DNA of 45,310 bases from an uncultured bacterium (GTDB taxonomy: Bacteria; Hydrogenedentota; Hydrogenedentia; Hydrogenedentales; CAILVY01): NCBI GenBank assembly GCA_937951485.1, contig CALEDJ010000015.1:1-45310 (forward strand). The letters are read 5' to 3'. A model generated the notes under the pieces. That model searched no databases. It was not told where the DNA came from and saw nothing but the letters and a program-made list of their open reading frames with translations. A program made the translations under genes and the position numbers. Each line of letters begins with the position of its first letter. Position 1 is the first letter of the stretch. Shown piece by piece: positions 23,827 to 34,112 of the stretch.

Positions 23827-24600
23827 ATGAACCCTTTGATCGCGGTGGTAGGCAAAGGCGGCACAGGCAAGAGCACCGTGTCTTCTGTACTGGTGCGCCT
23901 GTTGATGGAACATGGCGAACGTCCGGTGCTTGCGGTGGATGCGGACCCCAACAATACCCTGGCGCCTTTTCTGGGCGTGAGTTGCAGCAGGACCATTGGC
24001 GAGATTCGCGACGAGGTGCTCGCGGAAAAGGAGAAGAGCACCGGGATTCCCAAGGAGCGATTGTTGGAGATGAAGGTTGAGGAGTGTCTTCAGGAATCTG
24101 AGGGTTTTGACCTGCTGACCATGGGGCGATCCGAAGGTCCCGGGTGTTATTGCTACGTGAACAACCTCCTGCGCGGCGCCATGGCGCGGCTGCGCGCCAA
24201 TTACCGCGCCACGGTGGTGGACAACGCGGCGGGCATGGAACACCTGTCGCGCATGAACAACAAGACGATTGATTGCATGGTGCTGGTGTGCGAACCCACG
24301 TCGGTGAGCGCACGGGCGGCTGTGCGAATCAACGCCCTTGCGGACAGTCTGCATGTGGAGGTTGCGCGCCGGGTGTTGGTCTGGAACAAGGTCGAGGGAT
24401 GGGAGCCGCCGGAGAACGTGCGCGCGCTGGCGGGTGAAGAACGATTTGACGATGTCGTGGTGTTGCCGGCGGATGCGGAAATCGCCCGCCTTTCCATCGA
24501 GGAGAAAAGCGTGCTGAAAATTGCGATCCCAGACGCTTTTTCGACGCTGCTGCACGCCTGCGTACAGCATTTAACGCTCGCGGGAGAAAAAAGGTCATGA
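23827..24600 (+). CDS. cooC: CooC/AcsF-type nickel-insertion ATPase
   Basis: 257 residues (AGGAG six nt upstream). A MinD/ArsA-like P-loop ATPase: deviant Walker A VVGKGGTGKST at the N-terminus, VDADPNNTLA (about 38-47), and the metal-binding GPGCYCYVNN (CxC, about 112) that identifies CooC/AcsF maturation proteins, which load nickel into CODH or acetyl-CoA synthase and dimerise through these cysteines. It is the first gene after the second sigma-54 promoter and shares ATGA with AcsD. CooS itself lies in a separate unit 6 kb upstream. Confidence 0.94.
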   Translation: MNPLIAVVGKGGTGKSTVSSVLVRLLMEHGERPVLAVDADPNNTLAPFLGVSCSRTIGEIRDEVLAEKEKSTGIPKERLLEMKVEECLQESEGFDLLTMGRSEGPGCYCYVNNLLRGAMARLRANYRATVVDNAAGMEHLSRMNNKTIDCMVLVCEPTSVSARAAVRINALADSLHVEVARRVLVWNKVEGWEPPENVRALAGEERFDDVVVLPADAEIARLSIEEKSVLKIAIPDAFSTLLHACVQHLTLAGEKRS

Positions 24601-25583
24601 GAGCCAAGGATACAGCAATCAACTGGAACGCCGCGGTGAACACCGTGCGTATCGGCGCGACGCGCAACGAAAACGGAACCCGCGACAGAACGGTGACTCT
24701 TGGCGGAGCGCGCTGCGTGTCATGGATGCGCTACGAAGGGGAACCGGGACATCCCCCCGCGATTGCGGCCGAAATATGGGACCAGGGCGCCGAGAATTGG
24801 CCGGCGCCGATCGTGGAATGCTACGGCGACGTGATCGGCGACCCGGTCGCATGGGCGAAACAAGCCGCTGAATGGGGTGTGGACCTGATTTGTCTGCGCT
24901 TGGCGGGAACGCATCCCGCCGGCGGCGACGCGGGACCGGACAAGGCGGCGGCCGTGGTGAAAGCCGTGCTGGACGCGGTTGAACTCCCCCTGATTGTCTG
25001 GGGATGCGATGTGGAAGATAAAGACAACACGGTCCTCCCGGCATGCAGCGAGGCCGCCAAGGGAGAAAACTGCCTGTTCGGGACGATCAAGGAAAAGAAC
25101 TACCGCACCCTTGTCGCGTCCTGCCTGGCGGATGGCCACAAGATTATTGCCGAGTCGCCCTGCGACATCAATATCGCCAAGCAACTCAACATTCTTGCGC
25201 ACGATGTCGGATTCCCCCTCGAAGATATTGTCATCTTTCCGACCACCGCGGCATTGGGCTGCGGACTGGAGTTCATTTACAGCGCCATGGAGCGCACCCG
25301 CCTGGCCGCGCTCAGCGGTGATCCGCTGCTGCGCCAGCCGATCCTTTGCGATGTCGGCTCTCAGGCGTGGCGGACGCGCGAGGCTTCCACGCCGGACGAG
25401 AATGTGCCGGGCTGGGGTTCCGTGCGCGTGCGCGGCCCGCTCTGGGAGGCCATTACGGCCACGAACTATCTCCAGGCGGGCGGCGACCTGCTCATCATGA
25501 GGCATCCCGAAGCCATCAGGATAGTGCGCGAATCCATCAACCGTTTGTGCCGCACATCCGAGATGGCGATGGCGACTGCATAA
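24597..25583 (+). CDS. acsD: corrinoid iron-sulfur protein small subunit (CFeSP beta)
   Basis: 328 residues, starting in the ATGA overlap with cooC. The TIM-barrel CFeSP small subunit is identified by PAIAAEIWD, CYGDVIGDPVAWAKQAAE, GVDLICLRLAGTHP, LIVWGCDVEDKDNTVLP, GENCLFGTIKEKNYRTL, PCDINIAKQLNIL and GGDLLIMRHPEA. With AcsC it carries the methyl group from methyl-THF to acetyl-CoA synthase. Remarkably AcsC, AcsB and the methyltransferase AcsE are not in the window. It stands between cooC and fhs, consistent with a Wood-Ljungdahl role. Length is close to the family norm of about 310-325. Confidence 0.94.
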   Translation: MRAKDTAINWNAAVNTVRIGATRNENGTRDRTVTLGGARCVSWMRYEGEPGHPPAIAAEIWDQGAENWPAPIVECYGDVIGDPVAWAKQAAEWGVDLICLRLAGTHPAGGDAGPDKAAAVVKAVLDAVELPLIVWGCDVEDKDNTVLPACSEAAKGENCLFGTIKEKNYRTLVASCLADGHKIIAESPCDINIAKQLNILAHDVGFPLEDIVIFPTTAALGCGLEFIYSAMERTRLAALSGDPLLRQPILCDVGSQAWRTREASTPDENVPGWGSVRVRGPLWEAITATNYLQAGGDLLIMRHPEAIRIVRESINRLCRTSEMAMATA

Positions 25584-25738
25584 CGGATTGTTTTAAGACA
25601 TCGGAATGAAGGGAACCAGGGACAAGCGAGCGGTGAACATGGCGGCAGTCGGGAAACGCGTGACGATTCCGGCATGAGCGCGGCGCGGATTCACCCGTTT
25701 TCAGCACACACCCGGAAAGGTATAGAGGAGAGCGGCCA

Positions 25739-27589
25739 ATGTCTACCACGACCACTTTGGGTATTGCAGTACAGGATCAGGGAAAGGCCCCGTCCAGAAG
25801 AGCGCGCGCCATTAAACCGGCGCCCTTGCGGTTGGACCCGACGAAACTGAAGGACTGGGAAATTGCCGCGGCAACAGAAAAGCGGATGAGAACCGTCTAT
25901 GATCTTGCAGACGAGTTGGGTCTGGAGCGCATGGAATTGCTGCCTTACGGGCATTATGTCGCGAAACTGGACTACCGCAGCATTCTGGACCGGCTTTGCG
26001 ATGCGCCAAGCGGGAAGTACATTGATGTGACTGCGATTACGCCGACGCCGTTGGGCGAGGGGAAATCCACCACCACCATCGGACTGGTGCAGGGTCTTGG
26101 ACGCCTGGGCAAGCGGGTCATTGGCGCGATTCGCCAGCCCTCGAGCGGGCCTACGTTCAACATCAAAGGGTCCGCGGCCGGCGGGGGGCTGAGCCAATGC
26201 ATCCCGCTCACGGAATTCAGCCTTGGGCTTACGGGGGATATTGACGCCGTAAACAATGCGCACAATCTGGCCATGGTGGCCCTTACGAGCCGCCTGCAAC
26301 ACGAGTTCAACTATTCCGATGAACGGCTGGCCAAAGCCAATCTGAAGCGACTGGACATAGATCCCCGCAATCTCGCCATCGGGTGGGCCATAGATTTCTG
26401 CGCGCAGGCGCTGCGGGAAATCATTGTGGGGCTTGGCGGCAAGATGGACGGGTTCATGCTCAAGAGCGGTTTCCAGATCACCGTCTCATCGGAAATCATG
26501 GCCATCCTGTGCGTCTCGACCAGCCTTGCCGATATGCGCAGGCGCATTGGCGAGATGGTTGTGGCCTGGAGCAAATCGGGCAGGCCGGTCACGACGGCCG
26601 ACTTGGAGGTGGACGGCGCCATGACGGCTATCATGGCGCGCGCCCTCAACCCGAATCTGATGCAGACCATCGAGGGGCAGCCGGTGCTGGTTCATGCGGG
26701 GCCTTTCGCCAACATCGCGTTCGGGCAGTCGTCCATTCTTGCGGACATGCTGGGCACGAAACTGGCCGATTACCATGTGACCGAAAGCGGGTTCGGGGCG
26801 GACATCGGCTTCGAGAAGTTCTGGAATTTGAAGTGCCGTTTCAGCCGCCTAGCGCCCCATTGCGCCGTCGTTGTCGCCACCATCCGGGCACTGAAAATGC
26901 ACGGCGGCGGTCCCAAGGTAGTGTCCGGCAAGCCGTTGCCCGCAGCCTATACACAATCGGACCCGGCGTTGGTGGAGAAAGGGGTCGAGAATCTGCTCGC
27001 CCACATTGAAACCGTGAAGAAGAGCGGCGCGAATGCCGTGGTTTGCATCAATCATTTTCACACGGACGCAGACGAAGAGGTGAACGTGGTGCGGCGCGCG
27101 GCGGAGGCGGCGGGCGTGCGTGTCGCCGTGTCAAAGCACTGGCAGTACGGCGGAGAAGGGGCCATTGAACTGGCCGAGGCCGTGCTTGACGCCTGCAACG
27201 AGCCTTCAACGTTCCAATTGTTGTATGAAGACGATACGCCCGTGAAGGACAAGATTGAGCGTATCGCTTTGGGCGTATATGGCGCCGACGGGGTGTCCTA
27301 CAGCGCGACTGCCGAGGCGAAAATCGATCAGATTCAGGGTGATGAGAACACGAAGCGACTCGGTATTTGCATGGTCAAGACACATCTGAGTCTTTCGCAT
27401 GATCCCGAACGGAAAGGACGCCCGCGCGGATGGACGCTGCCCATTCGTGATGTGCTTGTGTATCGCGGCGCAGGCGTGGTCGTGCCGGTGGCGGGTGATA
27501 TCAAACTCATGCCGGGCACCTCTTCGGACCCCGCCTACCGCAAGATTGATGTGGATACCGAGACCGGAGCGGTGCGCGGCCTGTTCTAG
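25739..27589 (+). CDS. fhs: formate-tetrahydrofolate ligase
   Basis: 616 residues from the ATG at 25739 (AGAGGAG nine nt upstream). ATP-dependent formylation of tetrahydrofolate, the second step of the methyl branch. Nucleotide site [16 protein letters not shown] (about residues 102-117), followed by [47 protein letters not shown] and [17 protein letters not shown] at the C-terminus. The protein is longer than the usual 555-590 residues; the first 35 or so ([20 protein letters not shown]) look like an extra N-terminal tail. It lies 155 bp after acsD and 86 bp before hdrC, in the same likely transcript. Confidence 0.97.
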   Translation: MSTTTTLGIAVQDQGKAPSRRARAIKPAPLRLDPTKLKDWEIAAATEKRMRTVYDLADELGLERMELLPYGHYVAKLDYRSILDRLCDAPSGKYIDVTAITPTPLGEGKSTTTIGLVQGLGRLGKRVIGAIRQPSSGPTFNIKGSAAGGGLSQCIPLTEFSLGLTGDIDAVNNAHNLAMVALTSRLQHEFNYSDERLAKANLKRLDIDPRNLAIGWAIDFCAQALREIIVGLGGKMDGFMLKSGFQITVSSEIMAILCVSTSLADMRRRIGEMVVAWSKSGRPVTTADLEVDGAMTAIMARALNPNLMQTIEGQPVLVHAGPFANIAFGQSSILADMLGTKLADYHVTESGFGADIGFEKFWNLKCRFSRLAPHCAVVVATIRALKMHGGGPKVVSGKPLPAAYTQSDPALVEKGVENLLAHIETVKKSGANAVVCINHFHTDADEEVNVVRRAAEAAGVRVAVSKHWQYGGEGAIELAEAVLDACNEPSTFQLLYEDDTPVKDKIERIALGVYGADGVSYSATAEAKIDQIQGDENTKRLGICMVKTHLSLSHDPERKGRPRGWTLPIRDVLVYRGAGVVVPVAGDIKLMPGTSSDPAYRKIDVDTETGAVRGLF

Positions 27590-27675
27590 CGGAACATATA
27601 TCCTCCGGCGCATCCCCGGCGCGGATCGGCGGCGGTAAGCGGACCAATTTGAATTTGAAACAGATGAGGCCTTGA

Positions 27676-28173
27676 ATGCCAGTAGCATTCAGAGAAAATA
27701 TCAACCGCTGTTACCAATGCGGAAAATGCTCGACCGGATGCCCCATAGCCGAGGCCATGGACATGCTTCCGCATCAGGTGATCCATTTGCTGGCCTTGGG
27801 AATGGAAGCGCGGGTCAGACCGCTCAACACGCCGTGGCTGTGCGCCGGATGCTATACGTGCGCGGTGCGCTGTCCCAACGACATTGACGTGACGGCGGTC
27901 ATGGGCGAATTGCGCGAGAAGGCGATTGCGGCGGGTGCGCCGTGCCCTTGCCCCGATGTACTCGCATTCCACAGGAATTTCCTGCGGGATTTGAAACGTC
28001 GGGGGCGCATCCATGAACTGCGGATGATGGGCGAATACAACCTGCTGACCCGCCGCCCATTCCGGGATGCCGCGCTGGCATCGAAAATGCTGCTGAAGGG
28101 GCGGCTGCCGTTGCGTGCGCCCAGGGCGTTGCGTGGTTTCAAACGGTGGGTGCGGAAAGCGGGGCGACTGTGA
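27676..28173 (+). CDS. hdrC: heterodisulfide reductase-like subunit C
   Basis: 165 residues with two 4Fe-4S motifs typical of HdrC: CYQCGKCSTGCP (about residues 12-23) and CAGCYTCAVRCP (about 56-67), followed by a basic helical C-terminus. HdrC passes electrons between HdrA and HdrB. It shares GTGA with hdrB. With hdrB, hdrA, mvhD, metV and metF it forms a set as in acetogens, where HdrABC-MvhD accompanies MetFV methylene-THF reductase. Confidence 0.93.
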   Translation: MPVAFRENINRCYQCGKCSTGCPIAEAMDMLPHQVIHLLALGMEARVRPLNTPWLCAGCYTCAVRCPNDIDVTAVMGELREKAIAAGAPCPCPDVLAFHRNFLRDLKRRGRIHELRMMGEYNLLTRRPFRDAALASKMLLKGRLPLRAPRALRGFKRWVRKAGRL

Positions 28174-29102
28174 AAAAGGCGACGGGACTATATCCGGGGT
28201 GCAGCCTGGAAGGAACTTCCAAGGCTTTCCGCACCAGCCTGCGCAGCGTGTTGCGGAGGCTCGATGCGCAGTGCGAGCCGTTGCGTGATTGGAACTGCTG
28301 TGGGGCGAGTTCGGCCCATGCCATGGACCATGAATTGTACCTGGCCTTGAGCGCGCGGAACCTGGCGCAGGCGCGAGACCAGGGCTACGAGGAAATCATT
28401 GCGCCGTGCGCCGCATGTTATCACCGGCTGGTTTGCGCGGAGATGGAACTGGCCCGGCATCCCGAAACGCTCGCGGCGGTCAACGCCCGGACCGGCCTGA
28501 ACTACGGCGGCGGAATTGCGGTGCTGAACATGCTCGATTACTTTACGGACCGGGTGGGCCTTTCCGCCATCGGCGAACAGGTCAGGCAACCCCTGAAAGG
28601 CCTGCGGGTCGCCTGTTACTACGGCTGCTTGAACAGCCGGATACCCCATGCCGCGGCCACGTCGGGGCCGCCAGACGCTCCCGGGGGCGCCACCCGCAGT
28701 GAATATCCGATGTCCATGGACCACATTGTTGCGGCATTGGGCGCGCAGCCGCTGGATTGGTCCTATAAGACCGAATGCTGCGGAGCCAGTTTGTTTGTAA
28801 CGGCATCGTCGGTTTCGGCGCGGCTTGTAGGGCACATTCTGAAAGATGCGGTGGCGGCGGGCGCGGATTGCATCAGCGTGGCCTGTCCAATGTGCCAAAA
28901 CAACCTCGATACCAAACAGGACGCGATACGCGCCGCCTTTGGCATCGGCCGGCCCATGCCGGTCCTGTTCATTACGCAGTTGATGGGGCTGGCTTTCGGC
29001 GTGTCGGCCGCTGAGTTGAGGATTGGAGATGCCCTTGTGCCGTTCCAGTGGCGCGTAGACAAGGGCGGCGCGGCGGCGGAGGTGACGGCATGTCCGGCAT
29101 GA
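28170..29102 (+). CDS. hdrB: heterodisulfide reductase-like subunit B
   Basis: 310 residues from the GTG at 28170 (overlapping the hdrC stop); a GTG at 28146 is a less likely alternative. Two CCG-type domains carry the cysteines of the noncubane 4Fe-4S clusters: YPGCSLEG, WNCCGASSAHAMD and CAACYHRLVC in the first; YYGCLN, ECCGASL and CPMCQNNLD in the second. The family role is two-electron chemistry on a disulfide-like substrate; here, in a methylene-THF context, the acceptor is unknown. It overlaps hdrA by 13 bases. Confidence 0.93.
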   Translation: MKKATGLYPGCSLEGTSKAFRTSLRSVLRRLDAQCEPLRDWNCCGASSAHAMDHELYLALSARNLAQARDQGYEEIIAPCAACYHRLVCAEMELARHPETLAAVNARTGLNYGGGIAVLNMLDYFTDRVGLSAIGEQVRQPLKGLRVACYYGCLNSRIPHAAATSGPPDAPGGATRSEYPMSMDHIVAALGAQPLDWSYKTECCGASLFVTASSVSARLVGHILKDAVAAGADCISVACPMCQNNLDTKQDAIRAAFGIGRPMPVLFITQLMGLAFGVSAAELRIGDALVPFQWRVDKGGAAAEVTACPA

Positions 29103-32100
29103 ACAACGGCGCTCCGGTCGGAGCGGTGCTGGTGCTCGGCGGCGGCATTGCGGGCATGCAGGCGGCGCTGGATTGCGCCAACTCCGGCTTCAAGGTGTAC
29201 CTGGTGGAACAGCAGGCGTCCATCGGCGGCAACATGGCGCGCCTGGACAAGACATTCCCGACCAATGACTGCGCGATGTGCATGATTTCGCCAAAACTGG
29301 TCGAGACCGGACGCCATCTCAATATCGAAATCATCGCAAACGCGGACCTGAAGGCGGTGGCGGGCACGCCCGGTCGTTTTCAGGCAACCATCAAGAAGCG
29401 TGCCCGGTATGTGGATGAGAACAAATGCAACGGGTGCGGGGATTGCGAACGCGCCTGCCCCGTGACCTGCAGGGATGCGTTCAATGGCGACCTCGGAGAG
29501 CGGCACGCTATCCATCGGTTGTATCCGCAGGCGATCCCCAACGTATATGCCATTTCCAAGGCAGGCGCACTGCCGCCATGCCGGGGCGTCTGCCCGGCGG
29601 GCGTGAATGCCCAGGGCTATGTGGCCCTGATCGCCAAGGGCAAATTCCTGGAATCGCTGGATGTGGTCCGCGAACGCATGCCCTTTGCGGGTATCTGTGG
29701 TCGCGTGTGCCATCATCCCTGCGAAACCCAGTGCAATCGCGCGAAAGTGGACGAGCCGATCGCCGTCCGCCACCTGAAGCGTTTTGTCGCCGATTATGAG
29801 TGGTCGCTGATAAAAACGGGCCAGTCCATCGCGCGCGCGCCCAGCGAAGCGCCTGTGGCCGAACCGCAGCGCTATCAGGAACGCGTGGCCGTCGTGGGCG
29901 GCGGCCCCGCCGGGATGACCTGCGCCAACGATCTGGCCAAGATGGGCTATGCCGTCACCGTTTTCGAGGCGGCGGAACAACTGGGCGGCATGATGCGCCA
30001 GGGGATTCCCGCCTACCGGCTGCCGCGTGAGGTGCTTGACCACGAGATCGCGCTCATCACCGGCCAAGGCATTGACGTGCGCACCAACCAGGCATTGGGC
30101 CGCGATTTCACCCTGTCAGACCTCCGGGCGCAGGGCTATGCCTGCACTTTTGTGGCCACCGGCGCGCACCTGCCCAAACGCATTCCGCTAGAAGGCAGCG
30201 ACGCCGTCGGCGTCCTGTACGGGACATCCTTTTTGCGCGAGGTCAACGTGGGACAAGCCCCGCGCCTGGGCAAGCGCATCGCGGTGATCGGCGGCGGCAA
30301 TGTCGCGATTGACGCGGCGCGCTGCGCCCTGCGCGAAAGCCCTGACAGCGCGGTGGCGCTGTATTGCCTGGAAGCGCGTGGGGAAATGCCCGCGCATGAG
30401 TGGGAGATACAGGAAGCGCTGGAGGAGGGCATCGCCATCCATCCGTCCTGGGGGCCGGGGCGCATTCTTGTCAGGAACGGCGCAGTGCGTGGGTTGGAAC
30501 TCGTGAGGTGTCTGTGCGTCTTTGATGAAAACAGGCAATTCAACCCGAAGTTTGACCGGGCAGAGACGCAACAGGTCACGGCGGACACGATTATTCTGGC
30601 GGTGGGCCAGGTTTGCGACCTGTCCTTTGTGGACGGGCATGTGCAAACGAAGCATGGACTGATAGCCGTGGACCGGATCACCCTCGAAACCTCGATGAAG
30701 GGCGTGTTTGCGGGGGGCGACAACGTGCTGGGGCCGGCATCGCTGGTGCAAGCCGTCGAGCAGGGGCACCGCGCCGCCGAGTCCATGCACCGTTTCATGC
30801 GCGGGCTTGACCTGCGTGAAGGCCGGGAAGCGGTCGAACGTAGCGCGGAATTCGCCGCCCCCCCCGCTGAGACGCCGGTGGTTCCCGCCAGGCGGATCGC
30901 CATTCCCACAGCCTCCCCGGAAGAACGGAAGCGGTCTTTTCTGGAGATGGAACACGGTTACACCCCGGAGATGGCGATGGCGGAAGCGCAGCGTTGCCTG
31001 AACTGCGGCATTTGCTCCCAGTGCAACGAATGCGTCCGGGTCTGCAAGGCCCATGCGATAGACCATGCCATGCGCGACCAGGACCTGACGCTGGAGGTCG
31101 GCGCTGTCATCGTGACCAACGGATACGATCTTTTTGACCCGCGTATCAAGGCCGAGTACGGGTTTGGCCGCTATCCCAACGTGATCACGAGCATGCAATT
31201 CGAGCGCATCCTGAGCGCGTCCGGGCCATACCAGGGGCACGTGCGACGTCCCGGCGACGGCAAGACGCCCAGGAAGGTCGCGTGGATTCAGTGCGTCGGA
31301 TCACGCGATACAACGCTGGGCAGGAACTACTGCTCTTCCGTTTGCTGCATGTACGCCACGAAAGAGGCGATCATCGCGAAAGAACACGAAAAGGACCTGG
31401 AGCCGACCATTTTCTTCATTGACCTCCGCGCTTTCGGCAAAGGGTATGAGGAATTCTACAACCGCGCCAAATCCCAATACGGGGTGCGGTATGTGCGCAG
31501 CCAGGTCTCCTCGCTCAAGGAGAATCCTGAGAACAAGAACATCATTATCCGGTATGTGGGGGAATCCGAGGGCCGCATACGCATTGTCGAGGAGGAATTC
31601 GATCTGGTGGTGTTGTCCGTGGGGATGACGGCGCGCCCGGACACCGCGGTGCTGACGCAAACCCTCGGCATCTCCTGCAACGAATACGGCTTTGCTCGCG
31701 GTTCGCAGGCGTTGCCGCTGCTGTCGGACAGGGAGGGGATTTATCTGTGCGGGACGGTGAGCGGCCCGAAGGACATTCCGGAGACGGTCATGGAAAGCAG
31801 CGCGGCGGCGGCGCTGTGCGGACAGTTGCTGGGCCGCGCGCGCGGGACGCGGGTGCGCATCAAGGAGTATCCCGCGGAGCGCGAGGTGGCGGGCGAAGCG
31901 CCGCGAATCGGCGTTTTCATCTGCCATTGCGGCACAAACATCGCCTCGGTGGTGGATGTCGCGGCCGTGGCCGAATATGTGAAAAGCATCCCCGGCCTGA
32001 CCCATGCGGAGCATACCCTGTACGCCTGCTCCCAAGACACCCAGGAACGGATCAAGGGCATCATTCAAGAGAAAAGGCTGAATCGCGTCATCGTGGCTTC

Positions 32101-33625
32101 CTGCACACCGCGCACCCATGAGCCGCTGTTCCAGGAAACCCTGCGCGAGGCGGGACTGAACAAATATCTCTTCGAGATGGCGGATATCCGGGAGCAATGC
32201 TCGTGGGTCCATCAAGGCGAATCCGTTCGGGCCACGGAAAAGGCCAAGGCGCTGGTACGCGGCAGCATTGGCAAAGCCAGAAACCTGGAGCCCCTGAAAT
32301 TCAATCGCGTGGGCGTCACGCGATGCGCGTTGGTTGTCGGCGGCGGCATCGCAGGCTTGACTGCCGCGCATTCGCTGGCGCGGCAGGGCTTTTCCGTGCA
32401 CCTGGTGGAGAAATCCGGCACGCTGGGAGGCCAGTTACGCAAAGTCCGCCGCAGTCTCGAAGGCTATGATTGGCAACGACACCTGGAGAACCTTATCGCG
32501 CAGGTGCAAGCCGACGAATCCATCACTGTGCACCTGAATTCCGAGATCGCCGAATGCAACGGCTTTGTCGGCAACTTCACCACCCGCCTCCAGGGGGCGA
32601 GCAACGCGACGATTAATCACGGCGTGACGCTGGTCGCGACCGGCGCCGCCGAGTTTCAGCCCGACGGATTCCTGTATGGCGGGAGTCCGCGCGTCATGAC
32701 GCAGCAATCTTTGGAGGAAATGCTTCATGGGGGAAACGGTTTGCGCGGGTCATCGGGGCACGCGGAACGCCCGCCGGAATCGGTGGTCATGATTCAGTGC
32801 GTGGGGAGCCGGGACGAAAAGCGGCCTTATTGTTCGCGGGTCTGCTGCGGCGCGGCGGTGAAAAACGCCCTTGCCGTTAAAGAGAAATATCCCGACACCC
32901 AGGTGTACGTGCTGTACCGGGATATGCGCACCTATCAGTACAGGGAAGAATACTACTGGCAGGCGCGTGACCGGGGAGTCGTTTTCATCCACTTTCCTGA
33001 CGAGGAATACCCCGAAGTCGGCCAGGAAGGGGATCGCCTGAGGGTTTCGGTGAGGGACACCGCCTTGGGCGAACCCCTGACGCTGCCCGCGGATTGGGTG
33101 GTGTTGAGCACGGCTGTTGTGCCGGACCGAGCCAGCAACGGGCGTCTAGCCGAACTCCTGAAGATTCCCCTGAATGATCATGGCTTTTTCATGGAGGCGC
33201 ACATCAAATTGCGGCCCGTTGACTTTGCGAATGAGGGCATATTTGTGTGCGGGCTGGCGCACTCGCCGAAATACACGGAGGAAAACATCTCCCAGGCGCT
33301 GGCGGCGGCGGGACGCGCCGCCTGCATCCTGTCCCGGAATTACCTGGAAGTGGGCGGCGTAATTTCTCATGTCAACCAGAACAAGTGCGCCGCGTGTCTG
33401 ACTTGCGTGCGGGAATGCGTTTACCAAGCCCCGTTCATCAATGCCGAGGGCAAGGCCGAGATCGAAGAAGCGAAATGCCAGGGCTGCGGCAACTGCGCGG
33501 CGGCATGCCCTGCCAAGGCAATCCAGTTGCAGGCGTTTACGGACGCCCAGGAACAGGCGTTGGTGCGCAGTCTTCTCAATGAAACGGCGGCGGAAGCGCA
33601 ACAAATGGCGCTGGCGCGGGAGTAG
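29090..33625 (+). CDS. hdrA: giant HdrA with inserted GltD/NfnB module and second HdrA half
   Basis: 1511 residues (perfect GGAGGTGA before ATG 29090). Layout: HdrA N-terminal FAD domain (VLVLGGGIAGMQAAL, residues 13-27) with CAMCMISPKL; a ferredoxin site CNGCGDCERACP (113-124); then an inserted GltD/NfnB-type module, with Cys-rich CRGVCPAGVNAQGY and CGRVCHHPCETQC (about 164-215), FAD site VAVVGGGPAGM (about 266) and NAD(P) site IAVIGGGNVAIDAA (about 402); then HdrA resumes at CLNCGICSQCNECVRVC (about 636) through IQCVGSRD and SVCCMYATKEA. From about 938 a second HdrA begins (IGVFICHCG, YACSQDTQERI, ASCTPRTHEP, VVGGGIAGLTAAH near 1082) and ends in two 4Fe-4S motifs. Probably the flavin-based bifurcating core, with an added NAD(P)H entry point. 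Ordinary HdrA is about 650 residues. Confidence 0.93.
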   Translation: MSGMNNGAPVGAVLVLGGGIAGMQAALDCANSGFKVYLVEQQASIGGNMARLDKTFPTNDCAMCMISPKLVETGRHLNIEIIANADLKAVAGTPGRFQATIKKRARYVDENKCNGCGDCERACPVTCRDAFNGDLGERHAIHRLYPQAIPNVYAISKAGALPPCRGVCPAGVNAQGYVALIAKGKFLESLDVVRERMPFAGICGRVCHHPCETQCNRAKVDEPIAVRHLKRFVADYEWSLIKTGQSIARAPSEAPVAEPQRYQERVAVVGGGPAGMTCANDLAKMGYAVTVFEAAEQLGGMMRQGIPAYRLPREVLDHEIALITGQGIDVRTNQALGRDFTLSDLRAQGYACTFVATGAHLPKRIPLEGSDAVGVLYGTSFLREVNVGQAPRLGKRIAVIGGGNVAIDAARCALRESPDSAVALYCLEARGEMPAHEWEIQEALEEGIAIHPSWGPGRILVRNGAVRGLELVRCLCVFDENRQFNPKFDRAETQQVTADTIILAVGQVCDLSFVDGHVQTKHGLIAVDRITLETSMKGVFAGGDNVLGPASLVQAVEQGHRAAESMHRFMRGLDLREGREAVERSAEFAAPPAETPVVPARRIAIPTASPEERKRSFLEMEHGYTPEMAMAEAQRCLNCGICSQCNECVRVCKAHAIDHAMRDQDLTLEVGAVIVTNGYDLFDPRIKAEYGFGRYPNVITSMQFERILSASGPYQGHVRRPGDGKTPRKVAWIQCVGSRDTTLGRNYCSSVCCMYATKEAIIAKEHEKDLEPTIFFIDLRAFGKGYEEFYNRAKSQYGVRYVRSQVSSLKENPENKNIIIRYVGESEGRIRIVEEEFDLVVLSVGMTARPDTAVLTQTLGISCNEYGFARGSQALPLLSDREGIYLCGTVSGPKDIPETVMESSAAAALCGQLLGRARGTRVRIKEYPAEREVAGEAPRIGVFICHCGTNIASVVDVAAVAEYVKSIPGLTHAEHTLYACSQDTQERIKGIIQEKRLNRVIVASCTPRTHEPLFQETLREAGLNKYLFEMADIREQCSWVHQGESVRATEKAKALVRGSIGKARNLEPLKFNRVGVTRCALVVGGGIAGLTAAHSLARQGFSVHLVEKSGTLGGQLRKVRRSLEGYDWQRHLENLIAQVQADESITVHLNSEIAECNGFVGNFTTRLQGASNATINHGVTLVATGAAEFQPDGFLYGGSPRVMTQQSLEEMLHGGNGLRGSSGHAERPPESVVMIQCVGSRDEKRPYCSRVCCGAAVKNALAVKEKYPDTQVYVLYRDMRTYQYREEYYWQARDRGVVFIHFPDEEYPEVGQEGDRLRVSVRDTALGEPLTLPADWVVLSTAVVPDRASNGRLAELLKIPLNDHGFFMEAHIKLRPVDFANEGIFVCGLAHSPKYTEENISQALAAAGRAACILSRNYLEVGGVISHVNQNKCAACLTCVRECVYQAPFINAEGKAEIEEAKCQGCGNCAAACPAKAIQLQAFTDAQEQALVRSLLNETAAEAQQMALARE

Positions 33626-33629
33626 GGCA

Positions 33630-34112
33630 ATGAGCACGGAAACAATTGCAATGCCGGCGGAGACAGCCGAAACGGACGCGTTGAGGATCATCGCGTTCTG
33701 TTGTCATTATTGCGCGTTTACGGCGGCGGACCTTGCCGGGACCATGCGCCGGCAATACCCGCCCAACATCCGCATTGTCCGGTTCCCATGCACGGGACGT
33801 CTGGAGACCAACACAATCCTGCAGGCCTTTCTCGATGGGGCGGACGGCGTACTGGTGGCGGGATGCGAGCCGGGCGGTTGCCATTTCCTCAAAGGGAATC
33901 TGCGCGCGGCCAAGCGGGTCGAACACTGCCGGAGGCTGCTGGAGCAGGCCGGTGTATCGCCGGAACGGCTTGAAATGCGGCATATCGCGGCGTCGCAGGG
34001 GCCGCTGTTCGCCGAAACGGCCAGGCAGTTTACGGAAAAGATTCGCATGATCAAGGAACAGGCCCGACGCGGGACAGCCCCCTCCGACGAATGCCTTGGA
34101 GACGAGCCATGA
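33630..34112 (+). CDS. mvhD: MvhD-like [2Fe-2S] subunit
   Basis: 160 residues (GGGAGTAGGG upstream). Typical MvhD/FrhD cysteines: FCCHYCAFTAAD near residue 24, RFPCTGRLE near 53, and AGCEPGGCHFLKGN near 80. In methanogens MvhD links hydrogenase to HdrA; in acetogens and sulfate reducers it links other donors to Hdr. It stands between hdrA and metV, with an ATGA overlap to metV, so it probably connects the Hdr core with the MetFV reductase here. Confidence 0.93.
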   Translation: MSTETIAMPAETAETDALRIIAFCCHYCAFTAADLAGTMRRQYPPNIRIVRFPCTGRLETNTILQAFLDGADGVLVAGCEPGGCHFLKGNLRAAKRVEHCRRLLEQAGVSPERLEMRHIAASQGPLFAETARQFTEKIRMIKEQARRGTAPSDECLGDEP

